Shown in pieces: positions 11,453-26,400 of a stretch of 64,000 nucleotides of DNA (position 1 is the first letter of the stretch; each line of letters begins with the position of its first letter). The notes under the pieces were generated by a model. It saw only the letters and a program-made list of their open reading frames with translations. It was not told the origin of the DNA and did no database searches. Made by a program: the position numbers and the translations under genes. This DNA comes from Gavia stellata (lineage: Eukaryota > Chordata > Aves > Gaviiformes > Gaviidae): NCBI RefSeq assembly GCF_030936135.1, contig NC_082619.1, positions 9,062,708-9,126,707 of the forward strand, written 5' to 3'.

Positions 11453-14400
11453 CTGCGGAGAGAGGGATGGCGCGGGGTGAGCAGGCACAGGGGCAGAGGC
11501 AGCCGGCGGGGTGAGCTTTCCTTTCCAAACCCACAGCCGGAGAGGGTGAGATGGGAAGCAAACACCAAATCCCAACACATCAAGAGAGGCGTAGGGAAAA
11601 GAGGGCTACTACCTATGAAGTTCAAAGTGGCAATTTCAAATGATTGCAGAGGGGATGGGGCAGGAAAGAGAAAAGGGGAGGAAAAAAAACCCAGTTTCTG
11701 CTCTGCGAGTCCCGAGGGAGCGTGTGAAATTAAACCTCATTTACGCAAGCAGGAGCAGGGCTTGCTTCTCCCTTTTCCCACTCTGGGGATGTCTAGGCTT
11801 TGCTTCCCCACTCCCCTTCATAACCGCAGATTTGGGACAACCTCAGCAAGAGCACGGGGATGCTCTCGGCGGCAAACATCCGCCTGCCCGCCCAGCTCGC
11901 CCCGTTTGGGGCAACGTCTGAGAGCAGGCTCGGCTGCCTGCGCCCGGGACGGCGAGGCAGAGCTGCCATTCGGATTTCATAGCTCTTTCCTTCCAGAAGT
12001 CACCGAATTAATCTATATATAGCATTTCTGGAGAAGTTATTACAGGGTGGGTTGGTTTTTTTTTGTCCTCAACCCTTCTCATGTCTCAGGCTATTTTGGG
12101 TCCCCCCTCATTCAAGTGTCCTTGGGTCTAGATGTTTCATCAGCCAGCCCTGATGCCCGGAGTGTAGCCGGGCTGTGCGGAGCAGAAAGGCTGCCAAAAA
12201 GGGCCAGTTGCCACATCGAACCCATCAGCATCCAGCACAGCACATCCCCGACCACCCCTTGCCCACCAGCACCGCAACCCAGGCTTTCCACATGTTCTCA
12301 CAAAGGCACCTTTCTGAGGAGCTGCAGTTATACGGGAGTTTTAGCTTCTAAGCTACCAAAACAACCCCCTTACCCCGAAAAAAAGGTCAATTACATCTTT
12401 TTTTTTTTTTTTGATCATGCAGAACTTGAAAACATGAAAATCAGAAAGAGGAGCCCCTGGGTTTCTCTGCTGCAGATATCTTAAGCTGGTGGGGTGGTGG
12501 GTTTTTTTGTAATTAGGGCTGATTTTTAAGGCCCCAGCAGCCTTTGAGCAGGCATCAAGGTGTCCAGGCTTCAGCGCAGAGCCGGCTGTGGGGAAGCAGC
12601 CTGCCGCAGGCACCACGAGGCTCCAGCACGCTTGGGAAGACCCTCTGCCTCATTGACATGATTAAGTCCCAACCCGTGACTCCCCCAGGGATGAAAAAAC
12701 CATAAGATAACAACAACTTGTGCCATCAGGAGCTATGATGCTGCTGTCCCCGAAGAACATGGCACCTCCGTGACGCTGCCAGGGATGGGACCTCGTTGCC
12801 ATCATGGGACGTCACTGGCACCGCCAGCCTTCAACCTCTTCCAGGGAAGCGATGCTACGGTCCTCGGCAGAGGAAAGACCTTGTTCCTCCCTCTCCGCCT
12901 GGCTTTGCGGGCTTTCAAGCACCAGTGGCTCAGATAAAGCAATGCTGATGGTTTCATTTCAAGCAGAGGATGCCCCTGAGCAGACCTCTCAATGCCCTAC
13001 GTAGACTCTCTAGTGGCTCATCACGCGGCTCAGCTGAACGTGCAGCCTTCGAGCAGGGGAAGGCACTAATTTGGGTCTCAAGCTCTCACAGCTGGGGAAA
13101 TAATACCCATGGAGGTTTCCAAGTCTCATTGTCTTTGGCTAAAACTGGCAAAGAGACTCAGGGCTTGGCTACTGGGGCCGGCAGGCGGGTGGGAGCCGGG
13201 ACTCTTGCTCATGCTACTGATTTTGCTGAACGCAGCACGCATGCCAACACAACCAGGATGACGTATCCTACCATGCCAAGGCTGTATCAACATATGGCTG
13301 CTGTACCGCACGAACCAGCCGCCTGTGATTGCCACCCTGCTGCATTTGCTGCTGCTGCCACGATGCCCCCCTAGAGCCCCCCCACCCAGCCGAACGCTCG
13401 GGCTATCGTCCAGTGTAGCTTTCACCAGCAGCTCCCGCAGCATCAGGAAACAGAACCAAGACCCTGGGCTGGGCAAAAATCACTCCTGCTGCTTCCCAAA
13501 GCATTTAGAGCCATGTCTTATCCCGTAAGGTCGGATCCTTGATCCAGCCTCCCAGAGCCCTGTGCTGAGCCCTATCTCTGAGATGCTGCTTGGGCTCGGG
13601 ATGCTCCAGCCAGGCTGCCAGGGCAGCAGTGACGGGCACCACCGAGGGCACGGCTCGACCTCTCCAGCTTTGAAGAGGCTAAGGGGTGGCTCCCCAAGCC
13701 AGACATGTAGGTCACAGGCAGGAGGTAGAAAAAGCAGCATGGGCTGGATTTTGCAATCGGAAAACGTGGAGGAAATAAGAAGCAGGAGGGACGGGTGCAC
13801 GAGCACCTGGAGGAAGAGGAGGAGGAGGAGCAGGCGGCCGCGAAGACCTGGGGTTTTCCAGCCGTGGGAAAGAGGCAGGGAGCTCCGGCTCCTGCTGCTT
13901 CTTCCCCGCATGCTCCGGAGTGGGTTCCCAGCCGGGGACGGAGGAAAGCCAGGAGCGCTTGGTATGCGCTGCACATCCCTGCGCTAAGCAAAGCTGGAGC
14001 CAGCAGCTGGCTTTGTGCGAGCGAGGAGGCTGTAAGAAAGCAATATCCTGCCATTGCCATGGCAACGGGCCGGCTGCTCCAGGAGCGAGTCGGTCCCATC
14101 CGTCAGGAGCCAAGCGGCCGTCGGACCCGACAGCGCTGGAGCACAAGGGCCAGAGCTGTTCCCAGCCGCTGGGCGAGGGCATGATCCCGACCGCCAGCCC
14201 GGAGGAGCAGCCACCAAAGATGTTTTCCCGGCCCAGAAGGGATTTCCATGAAGGTTTCCCGGTGGCGATGAGATGTAGGGCGCTGTGCCCCTGCTCCGGG
14301 TGAGCGTGGGGCTGGTTAGCGTGAATTGGAAGGAGCATCATGATGGATGGGGAGACCCGGCCGCCGTCGCGAGCTGGTCCCGGCCCGGGGACGAAGGGCA

Positions 14401-17400
14401 GCACAGAGGAGGGTGAACTCTGCAGGGCCAGGGGACAAGGAGCAGGTTATCAGCACCGCAGGGGGAAAAGCAGGGGGAAAAGCAGGGGGAAAAGCAGCCC
14501 CCGAATGGCGTGTGGTGGATGGACGCACCTCCCGCGTGCAAAGCATCGCCTTGATGCTCCTTGGGAGGACTTTGCCATGGGCCAGGGTCACCCCAGCGTT
14601 TTGGCCAGAGGCAGAGGAAGGGGAGGTGACCCCAAATCCGCTGCAGACCCTTGGGGAGCGAGACTTAGCACCCTGCAGCACGTGCTGACTCCCAGGACAG
14701 CCAGGCAGGCGGCGGCAGCAGCTCCTGGGGCACGCACGATGGCAGGGATAGGGCCTGAGCTCCTGAAGATGCTGTCCTTGCTGGTATTTATGGGAAAAGG
14801 TTTTTTTTAAAAGATTAAAATGCCTGCGTGCAGCAGGGAGGGGCTCACAGGCGGCCTCGGATTGTCCCAGGGCAATGAAACGGGGCTCCCAACACCAGGA
14901 ACAAGGTTATTCTCGCCAGGGAGAAGAGGGGAATCCAGCTGAAGCAAGATGCCACCAAGAAGCAGAAGAGAAAGGTTAAGGGTTGCAAAACACTTCTTCA
15001 AAAGGGACCAAGATCAGGGTGGCTGTGGAAAACCCCCTGGCATTACCAGGATCAGCAAGGCAGGGAGGTAGAGGAGCGACCCGGGGGGGACCAGGAAGGA
15101 TGCTGTGGGGTGCTTCCTCCTGCTCCAACACAGCCCCGCGCTGCCGCAGCGCGCACCGAGGCTTCCCCAGAGGGCTTAATTTATTTTGGTTTGTTTTTTT
15201 TTTTTTGTCCTCCCTCCGAACCTCTTAGCCGTAGCCAGGGGAGGGGAGGCCAGCACGGGCAGGCACTCCCGGAGCCAAGAGCGGCCAGCAGCGAGGCTGG
15301 CCGAGCCCCAGACACACACGGTGTGAAAAGCAAACTTGCGTGTCCCCACCGCCTCCACCGGCCTTAAAGACAGAAAAAGAAAAGAAAACCCACCATTAAT
15401 CTTCCCACACCAATTTAACCGGACCTCTTTTCAGGTTCCCCGGCACAGCAACTTTCATCCTCTGATCTTGCCAAGACCTTTCTTTTCCGCCCCTTTACAG
15501 CCACCAGATTTCAGCCTGTGGCCGGGAGGGGATGGGGAGCAGAGGGAAGGCAGCGGGGCTGGGGGCTTCTCCTCTCCTCCCCGGGGCAAATCCCGCCTGG
15601 ATTTGCTAACACACGCTCACAGCATCAGCAAATACAGCAGGGGGTGGGGGGGTCACTTGGTAACACAGCCACAATCACCCAAAACCAAGCTACAACCTGA
15701 AAACTCCCCGTCCTCCCGCCTGCTTTTGCAAATCCCCCATTCGTCCCCGCTGTGGGCGTGCGAGGGCCAGGCAGGAGCACGAGCACTGTCACAGCTCAGA
15801 GCACCTCTTTAAATGTGTTTAATTAGCGCAGTGGGAGCTTAACACGCATGCCACCTGATGCCAGTCGCAGGGCGGGATGCCAAGGAGGTATTTCTTGGGG
15901 AGGGGGAGGGGGGAAGGGGGAAGGGGGAAGGGGGAGGAGGCAGGACAGGTCCAGCCAGGGGCATGGGGCTGGAGAAATCCGGAGCTGCCCCAGAGCATCC
16001 CTGCGGGCCACGCCGTGGGGGGCTGGATGCCTGCCACCCCTTCAAATTCAGCACCCAGAGTCCCAGAGCTTATGATAGGCAAAGGGTTTGCTTTTATTTG
16101 CTACCCTGTCTCCCATCCGGCACCTTCCTCCGCACCCTGGGGAGGCAGGCACCCAAAGCCAAGCTCACCACATCCCACATCCTAAACCTTCATCCCACCC
16201 TGGCCCCACCCCGAGCCAGCTCCCCGGCACAGGTCTGCCTGTCCTCTGCGGCAGACAGGTTTTTCTGTGGTTGTAGTCTGCTCCGTGATTTCACCCAGGA
16301 ACGCTACAAGCCTCCCCTTGAGCCCAGACTGCCAGTCCACCCCGAGTTGTTCGGTGTACATATAAACCGTAGACACATATGTATACACCAGCCAGGCAAT
16401 TATGGTCCCGAGCTGGTGCTGAGCCAAGAAGCTGCCTGCGGATCGCACTCCCCACAAGGAATTTCCTATTCCTGCACGATGCAGTGCACAGATTATTTTT
16501 CAACCCAGTGCCCTTGCAACGCCTCGAGTCCTCAGAGAAAGCATCACCCCACCCTGCTTTAAGACTTCTGCTTAGGGGCTGCTGCCACGCACGGCAAGCT
16601 GGGCTGACCGCGTCTTCCAGCATCCAACTGAAATTATATACCTCTCTCTATACCCCACCATCTCAGTCCTAGGCTCACCCTCAGTGTCACTTCCCTCTTG
16701 AAAACGAGTAGCCTCCCTGCTTCGGTACCTTGTAGCTTTGAGTCTCTCTCCAGAGAAGCTTTACCAACAAAAAAATTAAAATAAAAGCCAGGCACACGTA
16801 CATTAGAGTGCTCCTCTTTGCAGCCTTTAGTTTACACCCTCTGCTTTGCATGGGGTCACAACATTTTGGCCGTGGCGAATTAAAGGCTGGGAGCTGGAGC
16901 ACAATGGCTCTAAAACCAACAGAGCAAAGCTCCAAACCAAACCACGCTAAGACAGCTATTCGCTTTGGCACAAGCTTTTGTTCAGCTTCGTTGTACTGGG
17001 AATCGGGCGCGATGGGAGAAGTTTGTCAGGATTTAGCGCGACAGCACAGCTCAGAGAGCAGGGCAGAGACCCGGGCTTCAAAACCCTGCGGTGCTGCAGC
17101 AGGATACGCAGGAGGGGTGTCGGAGTTAACAACAACGGAGAGAGACGAATACCAGGATACCACCATACCTGGGGTTCCTCCTCTCCTAGTTTAATACTGG
17201 GAAACCAAGAGAGGGGCAAAATGTTTCGGCTTGTGATGGAGAAGTTGGCTTGAAGGTCATGCAGACGTTCAAGTCCAACACTACCTCCGCAAGCAGTGGT
17301 AGCTCAGGCTCAGCTAATCCTCTCTAGGGAAGGGTACCAACTCTCGTCCAGTGCCAGGAGCAGACTTCTGAAGGATGCTCTAGAAGATACAGCTGCAAGC

Positions 17401-20400
17401 AGCTAAGAAACCATTTGGATCTCCTTGCTGTTGGAGCGAGTCCAGAGGAGGACCATGAAGACTATCAGAGGGCTGGAGCACCTCTCCTATGAAGACAGGC
17501 TGAGAGAGTTGCGGTTGTTCAGCCTGAAGAAGAGAAGGCTCCGGGGAGACCTTATAGCAGCCTTCCAGTACCCGAAGGGGCCTACAAGAAGGCTGGAGAG
17601 GGACTTTTTACAAGGCCATGTAGTGACAGGACAAGGGGTAATGGCTTTAAGCTGAAAAACAGTAGATTTGGATTAGATACAAGGAAGAAAAATTCTTCAC
17701 CGTGAGGGTGCTGAGGCACTGGCACAGCTTGCCCAGGGAAGGTGTGGATGCCCCATCCCTGGAAGTGTTCAAGGCCAGCTTGGACGGGGCTTTGAGCAGC
17801 CTGGTCTAGTGGAAGGTGTCCCTGCCCATGGCAGGGGGGTTGGAACTAGATGATCTCTAAGGTCCCTTCCAACCCAAACCCTTCTATGATTCAAAGCCTT
17901 GCCTGGCCACTGCATAAATGCAGGTAGGTTTTCACATCAGCGGAGACGAGAGGAAGCTGGAGTCTATCCTGCTTCACATCAGACACCAGCTCCACCTCAT
18001 GCGTCATTCCTGTATGAGTCAGACAAAAGTCCCAGCACAACTTCCAACCCCCAGCAAGACTGAGAGAAGCAGATAAGGAAACAGGAACACGTTCAGCCCT
18101 AAAGAAACAACTCCATTTTGGAGCCAGAGAAAGGAAAACAAAGCAAAGAAAGAAATCAGCAGTGTCACCGCTTCACGGTTTTCTCAGAGATGCCCTCACT
18201 GCCTGTTGTGTCCACCTGAACTCAGCGCCTGGGTCGAGCCGGGAAGGACCCAGGGAACTGAACAGCTACATCAGAAGCTGCCTCTGCACCAGGAGCTTGC
18301 AGAGGAAGACAACCCAAAGAATCACAGAATCACTAAGGTTGGAAAAGACCTGTAAGATCATCAAGTCCAACCATCACCCCAACCCCACCATGACCACTAA
18401 ACCATGTCCCACAGTGCCACATCCACACATTCCTTGAACACCTCCAGTGATGGTGACTCCACCACCTCCCTGGGCAGCCTGTTCCAGTGCTTCACCACTC
18501 TCTCAGGAAAGACATGGTTCCTGATATCCAGCCTGAACCTCCCCTGGCGCAACTTGAGGCCATTTGCTCTTGTCCTGTCACTAGTCACTTGGGAGAAGAG
18601 ACCAACACCCACCTCCCCACAGCCCCCTTTCAGGTAGCTGTAGAGAGCGATGAGGTCTCCCCTCAGCCTCCTCTTCTCCAGGCTAAACAACCCCAGCTCC
18701 CTCAGCCGCTCCTCATCAGACTTGTGCTCCAGACCCCTCAACCAGCTTCATCGCCCTTCTCTGGACACGCTCCAGCACCTCCATGTCCTTCTTGTAGTGA
18801 GGGGCCCAAAACTGAACACAGCATTCAAGGTGCGGCCTCACCAGCGCCGAGTACAGGGGCACGATCCCCTCCCTACTCCTGCTGACCACACTGTTTCTGG
18901 TACAGAGCAGCTCTTCCTTTCAGCAGTGCCTTCCAGCAGCAGTGCTTTTATCCTGCGGGTGGAAAGGTCCATCCCACCACTCCCAAAGGGCGCTTGGGCT
19001 TTGGCTTTTCACCTTTTCCAACGTCAGTTCTTTAACCAGGTGTTAGGGCTGTGAGACTCGCACTGATGAAAGGAGCAGCCTGTGCAGAAAAACCCATTCC
19101 TAGCAGGATGCTGTTACTCTTGGAGCTGTAAGAAAGTTTTCAAGCACATCAAATTTTAACCAGGGCTTTTAAAGATTGCCTTCAAAAGCAGGTCTCCAAC
19201 GCGGGATGGAGCACCTCCCTGCCGGGGAAGCATGGGAACCGGCACAAGGTGACGCAGTGCAGCAGTACAGCATCCGACAGCCAGGAATCCTGTATCCTGA
19301 CTTGTCTACATATCAAAGGGAATTGCTTGCTTCAGCTTCGCTCCAACTTCTCCGCGCTGCCTTTGTGAATCTTAACTAGGTCTCTTGACCATTTCTTTAC
19401 TGGCGCGGGAGAACTGGGTAGGAAGGGGAACAGGAGAGAAGGCAGAGATGATTCAGGACACCGCAGATGCATCATGAGATACTGGCCCCTGTTCAGCACG
19501 GTGGAGGTGGTGCAACACCTTGTGCTACTTGAACGATAAAAACAGGCGGGACAACTTAAAGGGCACGGATCCGGCTCCATCCACTATGACTCCTTCCGTG
19601 CTTTGGGCTTGATTATTTATGGCAAGTGCACAGAGAGACTCGGAGCAGCTCAGCAAGGCCAGACCTTAAAAATAAGGTGCCTGAGCACCGTCTTTCAGTC
19701 TGATGCAAAGCCCTGACTAGCACTGACCCTCCAATGCCAGATTCTCCTTTGGTGATGAGCTGGTGAGAAACAACTGTTCCAGGACGGCTTCAGGGCGCGT
19801 CAGGAGAGCAATAGCTAGCCTCCAAACTGTGCATGGGGGCCAGGGGATCTGCAGGCGCCGCAAAAGGACGTTCAGCCTTGCTGGGAAGAAAGATGCTACC
19901 AGCACTGCTGCCCAGCCAGGTTCCCTTCGGGAGGGGAGCATCCCAGAATGAAGACAGCAAAAAAACTCCCCTGAAGATGCGTGTACACCTTGTGCAACAC
20001 CATACAACTTGCGGAGCACTACCTGGAAAAGGGAGGGAGATGCTTCCTCATCAGAGAGCTGATGGGTTAAGCTCACATAGGACCCCACACTAACCCGGTG
20101 ATCCCCAGCCCGGTAGCCAAGAGCTTCTGGGGATCCTGACCTGCTCCAGGACAACGTGGACGTGCATACAAATACTGTACCAAGCAGGGAGTAATGGCTG
20201 AGAGAGCACCCTGCGTCCCCTTTACTAATAGGCACTGATGTTGCAGGTTAGCTAGCTCAATCTGTGCTCGTCGTTCCCAAAAATGTCCAGCTCAAAAACC
20301 CCCTACTATTTTGGTCATTTCTATTTCCTCTGCAGAGAGCAGCAAATCTGGTTGGGAGCCAGTCGAGCAGTGGTGTTTAATGGATTGACTCGTCTATGGA

Positions 20401-23400
20401 TTTCCTTAAAAAAAAAAACCCTCCAAACATTTAAATAGAAGACAGGATTAAATAAATCAGCTTAAAATTACTTTTGAGCCATTCCCAGTTATGTCGCATG
20501 GAGGAAATGCATCACCAGGGTCCTTTCTTTGCTGCTTTTTTCAAATATTAATAAGCAGTGTAATTACAACATGACTCACTGTGATCTCCTGCCAAGCTGG
20601 AGAGACTATCTGCAAGATGCAGGCTTTCTAGAGCGTTGCAAAGGCAGATGTGTGCTTGGGGACTCTTTTGGAAAGGTTTGCATCGTAAGCAGCAGGGTAT
20701 GGAAAACGGCCAGGCAGTCGCTTGCCTTCTAAGCGCAAGTCATTCCCTCGCTTGCTTATTCCCTTCCCTTCTCTCTTAACAACCCCCTCGCACATGGGAT
20801 TTACTGTGGGGTTGGGGTTTGACGCCCTGGAGCGTGGAAGGCAAAGCAGACAGCGCACGATTTTTATTCCACGAGGAAGGTCTGGGCTGAGAAACCAGCC
20901 AGGATCATTCGCAGCTCTGGGCAAGAGGTATCCAGCCGATGGCAGAAGCGCTACCAGTGCCTGGGCCAGCTGTGTGCCAAAGCTGCCAGCCTCCCACCCA
21001 AGCGCTAGAAATGCTCCAGGGTGCAACGGAGAGGGGGAGAAGATGACAAACACGCCAAAACTGAGGGAGCAGCCTGGGAGATGAAGAGCACTGCACTGGG
21101 AGGGCAAGGCGCAGGCAGGAGAGCGAAGGCAGAGTGAGCTGGCTTGTCATTGCTGCCTGATTTTCTTTGCTCACTCCCAAGCCAAGCAGTTCCCAGTCAA
21201 CCTGATGCCACCGGGCATCTACTGCAGCCCCACCAGGCAATGCTAACGCTGCCCCGCTAGCGGTGGGCGCTGCTGAACCATCTCCTGACTCGGGTTTTGC
21301 AGCACTGGCTGGACACGATCCCCCTCGCATCTCTACAGAGCTGTTGTGAGATGCCGAAATCCCCACTCAGAATCACACAGAATCACTAAGGTTGGAAAAG
21401 ACCTGTGATATCATCAAGTCCAACCACCAACCCAACACCACCATGCCCATTAAACCATGTCCCGCAGTGCCACGTCCACACGTTCCTTGAACACCTCCAG
21501 GGATGGTGAATCCACCACCTCCCTGGGCAGCCTGTTCCAATGCTTCACCACTCTCCCAGTCAAGAAATTTTTCCTAATATCCAGCCTGAACCTCCCCTGG
21601 TGCAACTTGAGGCCATTTCCTCTTGTCCTATCACTCATCACTTCGGAGAAGAGGCCGAGGATCTGACCACGACCCAGCCCCATGGTAGACATCAGCTCTG
21701 GGACCTGAAGCCCCAGCTGACTTCCCAGGCAGGGAAAAAGGATTTTTAGGAACTGGCTTTGAGGGATCAGCTCTCAGAGATGGAGAGGAAGGTTTATACA
21801 GACAGAGGGTCCCAAACACACCAGCCTAACTGAGACAGCAGGGCTTTCAGCTGGGCAGTTCCCTGAAGGCCCTGCGTTGGGTCTTCTACGGTTTAGCCAA
21901 CCGGGCTAAACTCCCCAGTGCCAACACTGGCCAAACCTCACAAAACCCCTCGGTTCAATCCAAAAAATCCAAAGCCCAGCTAGATGTGGAGACAGTAAAC
22001 TTTCAGGAGGACTTCTGCAGCAGCTGCAGCACTTACCTCATCTGACTCATCTGAGAGGGTCCGCAGCAAGATGGGGAAGAGGCTGTCGGTGTGTCGGAAC
22101 ATCTAAAACCAGAAAGACGGATGGCATCAGTCCCACAGGCATGGTCACCCCCCGCGACAGGACCCTTCACCCCAGGGGAGACTGCCGAAAGCTTCACCAC
22201 CATATTCCACCCGAGTTGGAGCTCTTATCTCTTAAGCTACGTCTATCCAGTAGCCAAAGCGTTCTCAGAAAAGGCAGGTGGACACTTGGTTGCAATGCTG
22301 CCGTGATAATTACAGCCAATTCAAAGGCAAGGAGCAGGCTGGGAGCAGACAAGCTCAGTCCCGTGGAGGGAGCAGTAGGCTTGCACGCCAAGTCCGTGAC
22401 CTACCTGACGAGGAGTCTTTATGTACAAGTGGTAGAGCCATTTCAGGACTGCAATTCTGGTCATCATCCCAATGGACGTGTCATGAAGGTGGCAGTCCAG
22501 CACCTGAACTATTCCATCCAGGTTCAGGGTCACCTGGATCCTCTCGGAGCTGCATGGAAAGGAGAGAGGCTGGTTCAGTGCTGTAATGTCCAACTCACTC
22601 CTCCCATGGTGGGAAGGTCTACAACACACCAGAGGCTGCATCAAACAGCTCAAACCCTAAAAAACCTCAGCTGTCCCCTTGGCTGCTCCTGCTCCACTCA
22701 GCCTGGCCACCCACACTTCTTATTCTGTGCATCCAGATCTGCTCATGGCAAACCCAAGAACTGTGGCTTCAAGAGTTATGACAGCCAGGAAGCAAGCTCT
22801 GGGCTTGCGAGCCTGCACGGTCACAGAATCACACAGAATCACTAAGGATAGAAAAGACCTCTAAGATCATCAAGTCCAACCATCACCCCAACCCCACCAT
22901 GACCACTAAACCATGTCCCGCAGTGCCACATCCACACGTTCCTTGAACACCTCCAGTGATGGTGACTCCACCACCTCCCTGGGCAGTTTATTCCAGTGCT
23001 TCACCACTCTCTCGGGAAAGAAATTTTTCCTAATATCCAGCCTGAACCTCCCCTGGTGCAACTTGAGGCCATTTCCTCTTGTCCTGTCACTTGTCACTTG
23101 GGAGAAGAGACCAACACCCACCTCCCCACAACCCCCTTTCAGGTCGTTGGAGAGAGCGATGAGGTCTCCCCTCAGCCTCCTCTTCTCCAGACTGAACAAC
23201 CCCAGCTCCCTCAGCCGCTCCTCATCAGACTTGTGCTACCAGACCCCTCACCAGCTTCGTCGCCCTTCTCTGGACACGCTCCAGCACCTCAATGTCCTTC
23301 TTGTACTGAGGGTCATGGCTGGCCATGGCCAGGTTTGCCCATATGGCATCGGTAGTTTCTGACTGGCATTACGAGATGGGGAAGCGCAATGAGAGACACA

Positions 23401-26400
23401 GCAGCACACCAAAAACTTGCTCTGGAAACAACAGAAATCTTCCAGGCTTCAAGGCTTATCACTTTCCCAAAATAGCTGGTAGCTACGCATGACAAGACAC
23501 CACGCTAGATGAATCCAGTACCATGGCTGCGCGGAGAAACTGGTCCGTACTGCAGTCATCAGGTTTGTAGTTTGAAGGCTAAAGATCCTTAAAACACGTT
23601 CAGAACCCAACTCGAGTTTGACCAGCTCAAACACCTCCAGAGAACATCAACTCACGTGTCCTCAAACTCCACTAGCTGGGGCCACCCAACCAGGCGAGGA
23701 CATCCAGTCTCCACTAATCCCAGCAGCCTCGTGCTGAGGACTGCAGATGGTGCAGATGGCTGGCAGTGGTTTTGGGATGCAGCTCGCTGCTACAAGGCTG
23801 CCTTGAGACCATCATCTTGTTTCCCAGAAGCCATCCCAAAGGATGAAGACAACTCTTGGCCATCAACCAGGGATGAAAGCAAACAACTCCCTTAGTTCAC
23901 CAGGACATTGCCTCTTTCATAACACCGACAGCCTGCAGACCCTTAGCTCTTACTATAGTGAAAAACTCCCCAATTTTTCCCCAAATAGTTGGGACCTGCA
24001 CTGGGACAGGAGACCCCAACGCAGGAGAGGTCACATTACGGCATTTTTTGTCTGGTTTGTGATCCTGAAGTCTACCTGATGGTTTCCCACCTCCTCAACA
24101 GCAAGGATGAGGGAAGTACCTGTTGCAGGAGACTAGGTTAAGGAGAGATGGTTGGAGCTGAGACGGCTGAAGCAGACGTCCAAGAGGTAGCTGCTTTGAA
24201 TAGCTAAGTCACTCCTGTCCTACCCAAGCTACTGAATTATTCAAGGCTGGACCAGGCTCTTGCCGATTTTTCTAGCACGCACAGAGCTGCTCTGCATCTC
24301 ATTTGATAAGAAATCCTAAGGGGCAGATTTCTCATGGTATAATTTGCAAGTAGAGCTGCGGCTTAATAGGATTTGATCTTCCCCAGGACACACGTCGTAA
24401 GGGCGAGACGAGGCGGCTGCGGCCCCTCACAGCCCTGCAGATATCCGACTGCTTGATCTGCCTCACGTAACGGATGCTGGGGTCTGCAAATCGCATTTCG
24501 AGTTGGACTAAGTTTCGCTTTGATGTTGCGAATGACAGCCGAGGGCCAAACATTCAGACATGCAGAACCGAGGGGAAGGAGGGACCCAGAACACTGGGAG
24601 TTTGGGAGAGGGGATGGCCAAGGAGCAGCATCCCAGGTGATGTAAGCCAGCCCTGTATCTGATGTTCCTGGAAAACCAGCTCCCGCCGCAGCAGTGCAGC
24701 CTGCCACCCACCCGGCACGGGGCTCCTGATGGAAGAGGAGCACGAATCCTCGACCCGATTACATCTCCACACCAAAATAGGCATCGCCTGCGCAGGATGG
24801 GGGGGAAAAAGCCCCTCAGGGTAACGCGTATTTTCAGAGGGAATCGGCCACAAGAGAAGCGGCGTGTGAAGCCGGCTGGTTCGGAGGTGCCTGGACACTG
24901 TCACATCCACCAGCTCCGTGCTGCCGCGAGGCAGGTGAGGAGGATGCAGGGCGGCATGGTTTGCCACAGCACCGTTAGAGAAGGATGCTAGACTTCTGCC
25001 AGCACAGCAACAAGCCATTTCCAGCCCGGCGTGTGCCAAAATTGCTTGTGAAAACCCCTTCCCCAGCGACGCAGGACCCGGGCAGAGCCTGAGCGGCTCA
25101 AGTCAAAAATCCACCCGAGCTGACCCCGGGAGGTGGCTGACAGCGCCGGGCTTGCCTCGAGTCGGCCAGATCCCAGCCACGTCACGTACCGTGGCCCTGC
25201 GGCTCTGCCGGGCTCCGCTCCTGCTAAAAGGGATGGCAGCTGGGCAAAGCTCCTCACCGGCTATCCTCTCCCTGCATCTGCCAAGATAAACCTTTTAGGG
25301 GGGTTGCCAGCAGAGAAGCAGCTCGTTTACTCAGCGCAAAACCAGGGCACCATCCTGAAAGGCAAGACGTTTGATAAACATGTGAAATCCGGCTAAACAT
25401 CTCCCACTGACCGTGCTCCTCTGCCTTTGAGATGGAGCGGCACCAGATTCCTGTGGGCTGCTGCCTTTCTCCGGGGGAAGGCAGCAGCCGAGCACGGCGA
25501 GAACTGCTGCAGCTGCAGCTCCGAAGCGGGCTCGCAGCTCGCCCTGGCTATCCTTAATCCCCAGGCAGCACGGAGTGGGAGCAGCGGTAATGGCATTGCG
25601 TTAATGCGATCCTCTGGGCCTGCCACACCGGCTCCCAGCGCCGGCATCTGCAGCAGGGCACATCTCAGATGCAATCGCTTCCATCTAACCCACTACCCCA
25701 GATTCTCCTCCGGAGGATGAATGTGGCCCTGGCACCACCTCTGTGTTCGCCTGTGATGGCAAGAACATGTTTTTAGGGTGAACTGAGCAACGATGGGGGC
25801 TGTACCAGGCTCTTACCTCTGGATCCTGGTACCCGTTGCTCAAGCTGAGTGGTGGGGCAGCAGACCCACCCCCCAGCACGTCCCCCCATCTCAGAGCGCA
25901 TCCTCCAGCACAGCAACAGAGCTCACTTTCCCACTGCGTTCAACCCACAGCGATGTTTTTCACCCCATGTCCCTTATCAATTCATTTTCTCATTTCTCCC
26001 CTTCCTTCAAGGGCTTCTGCCATCTCTCTCCTCAGCAGTCGCCTGTTCTCTGCCAATGCCTGAGCTGTCATCTCCCTCCTGGCCTCCTGCCCGGCCCAGC
26101 TGCTTTCCTGACCCCATTTTCAGACAAGGTTAAGGTCTAGGCCAGGCTCTAGCCTTTAAGCGGCCTTGCCAAGGGTGGAAATATCCAGGTTCTTTCATCG
26201 TGGTCCAAGTCACAAGGGCAGCTCCCATACGGGCTGGCAGCTGTGCTGCTCAACGGGCTCGAGCCAGCGGCCAGGAGGAAAATAGCTCCTCTCTGCTATC
26301 GGTCCCACAAGCTGTCGCTTTCTCGTCCTCCATCGCTCTCACTTTGGCGCTCTTGGCTTCCTTCTGCTTACTGCGGTTTCCGAGCGCTGGAAGTGCCCGC

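Larger units (their letters stand above)
11453..22036 (-). other. VAC14: VAC14 intron of 10.6 kb
   Basis: The intron lies between the 22037 and 11452 exons. It contains three CR1 copies (17.4, 18.3 and 21.4 kb), poly-T runs near 12400 and 15190, a 12-bp repeat at 14.46 kb and a G-rich tract at 15.9 kb. No other gene is recognised. Confidence 0.75.

Noticed and set aside
13570-14404. Overlapping open frames of 130-230 codons on both strands
   Set aside because: No recognisable domains, repetitive Glu/Arg or Pro/Ser composition, and located in a VAC14 intron.
24332-24553. Minus-strand peptide [16 protein letters not shown] in the interval of missing VAC14 exons
   Set aside because: It does not resemble VAC14 or another family I know and lacks clear splice borders. 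Too weak to annotate.
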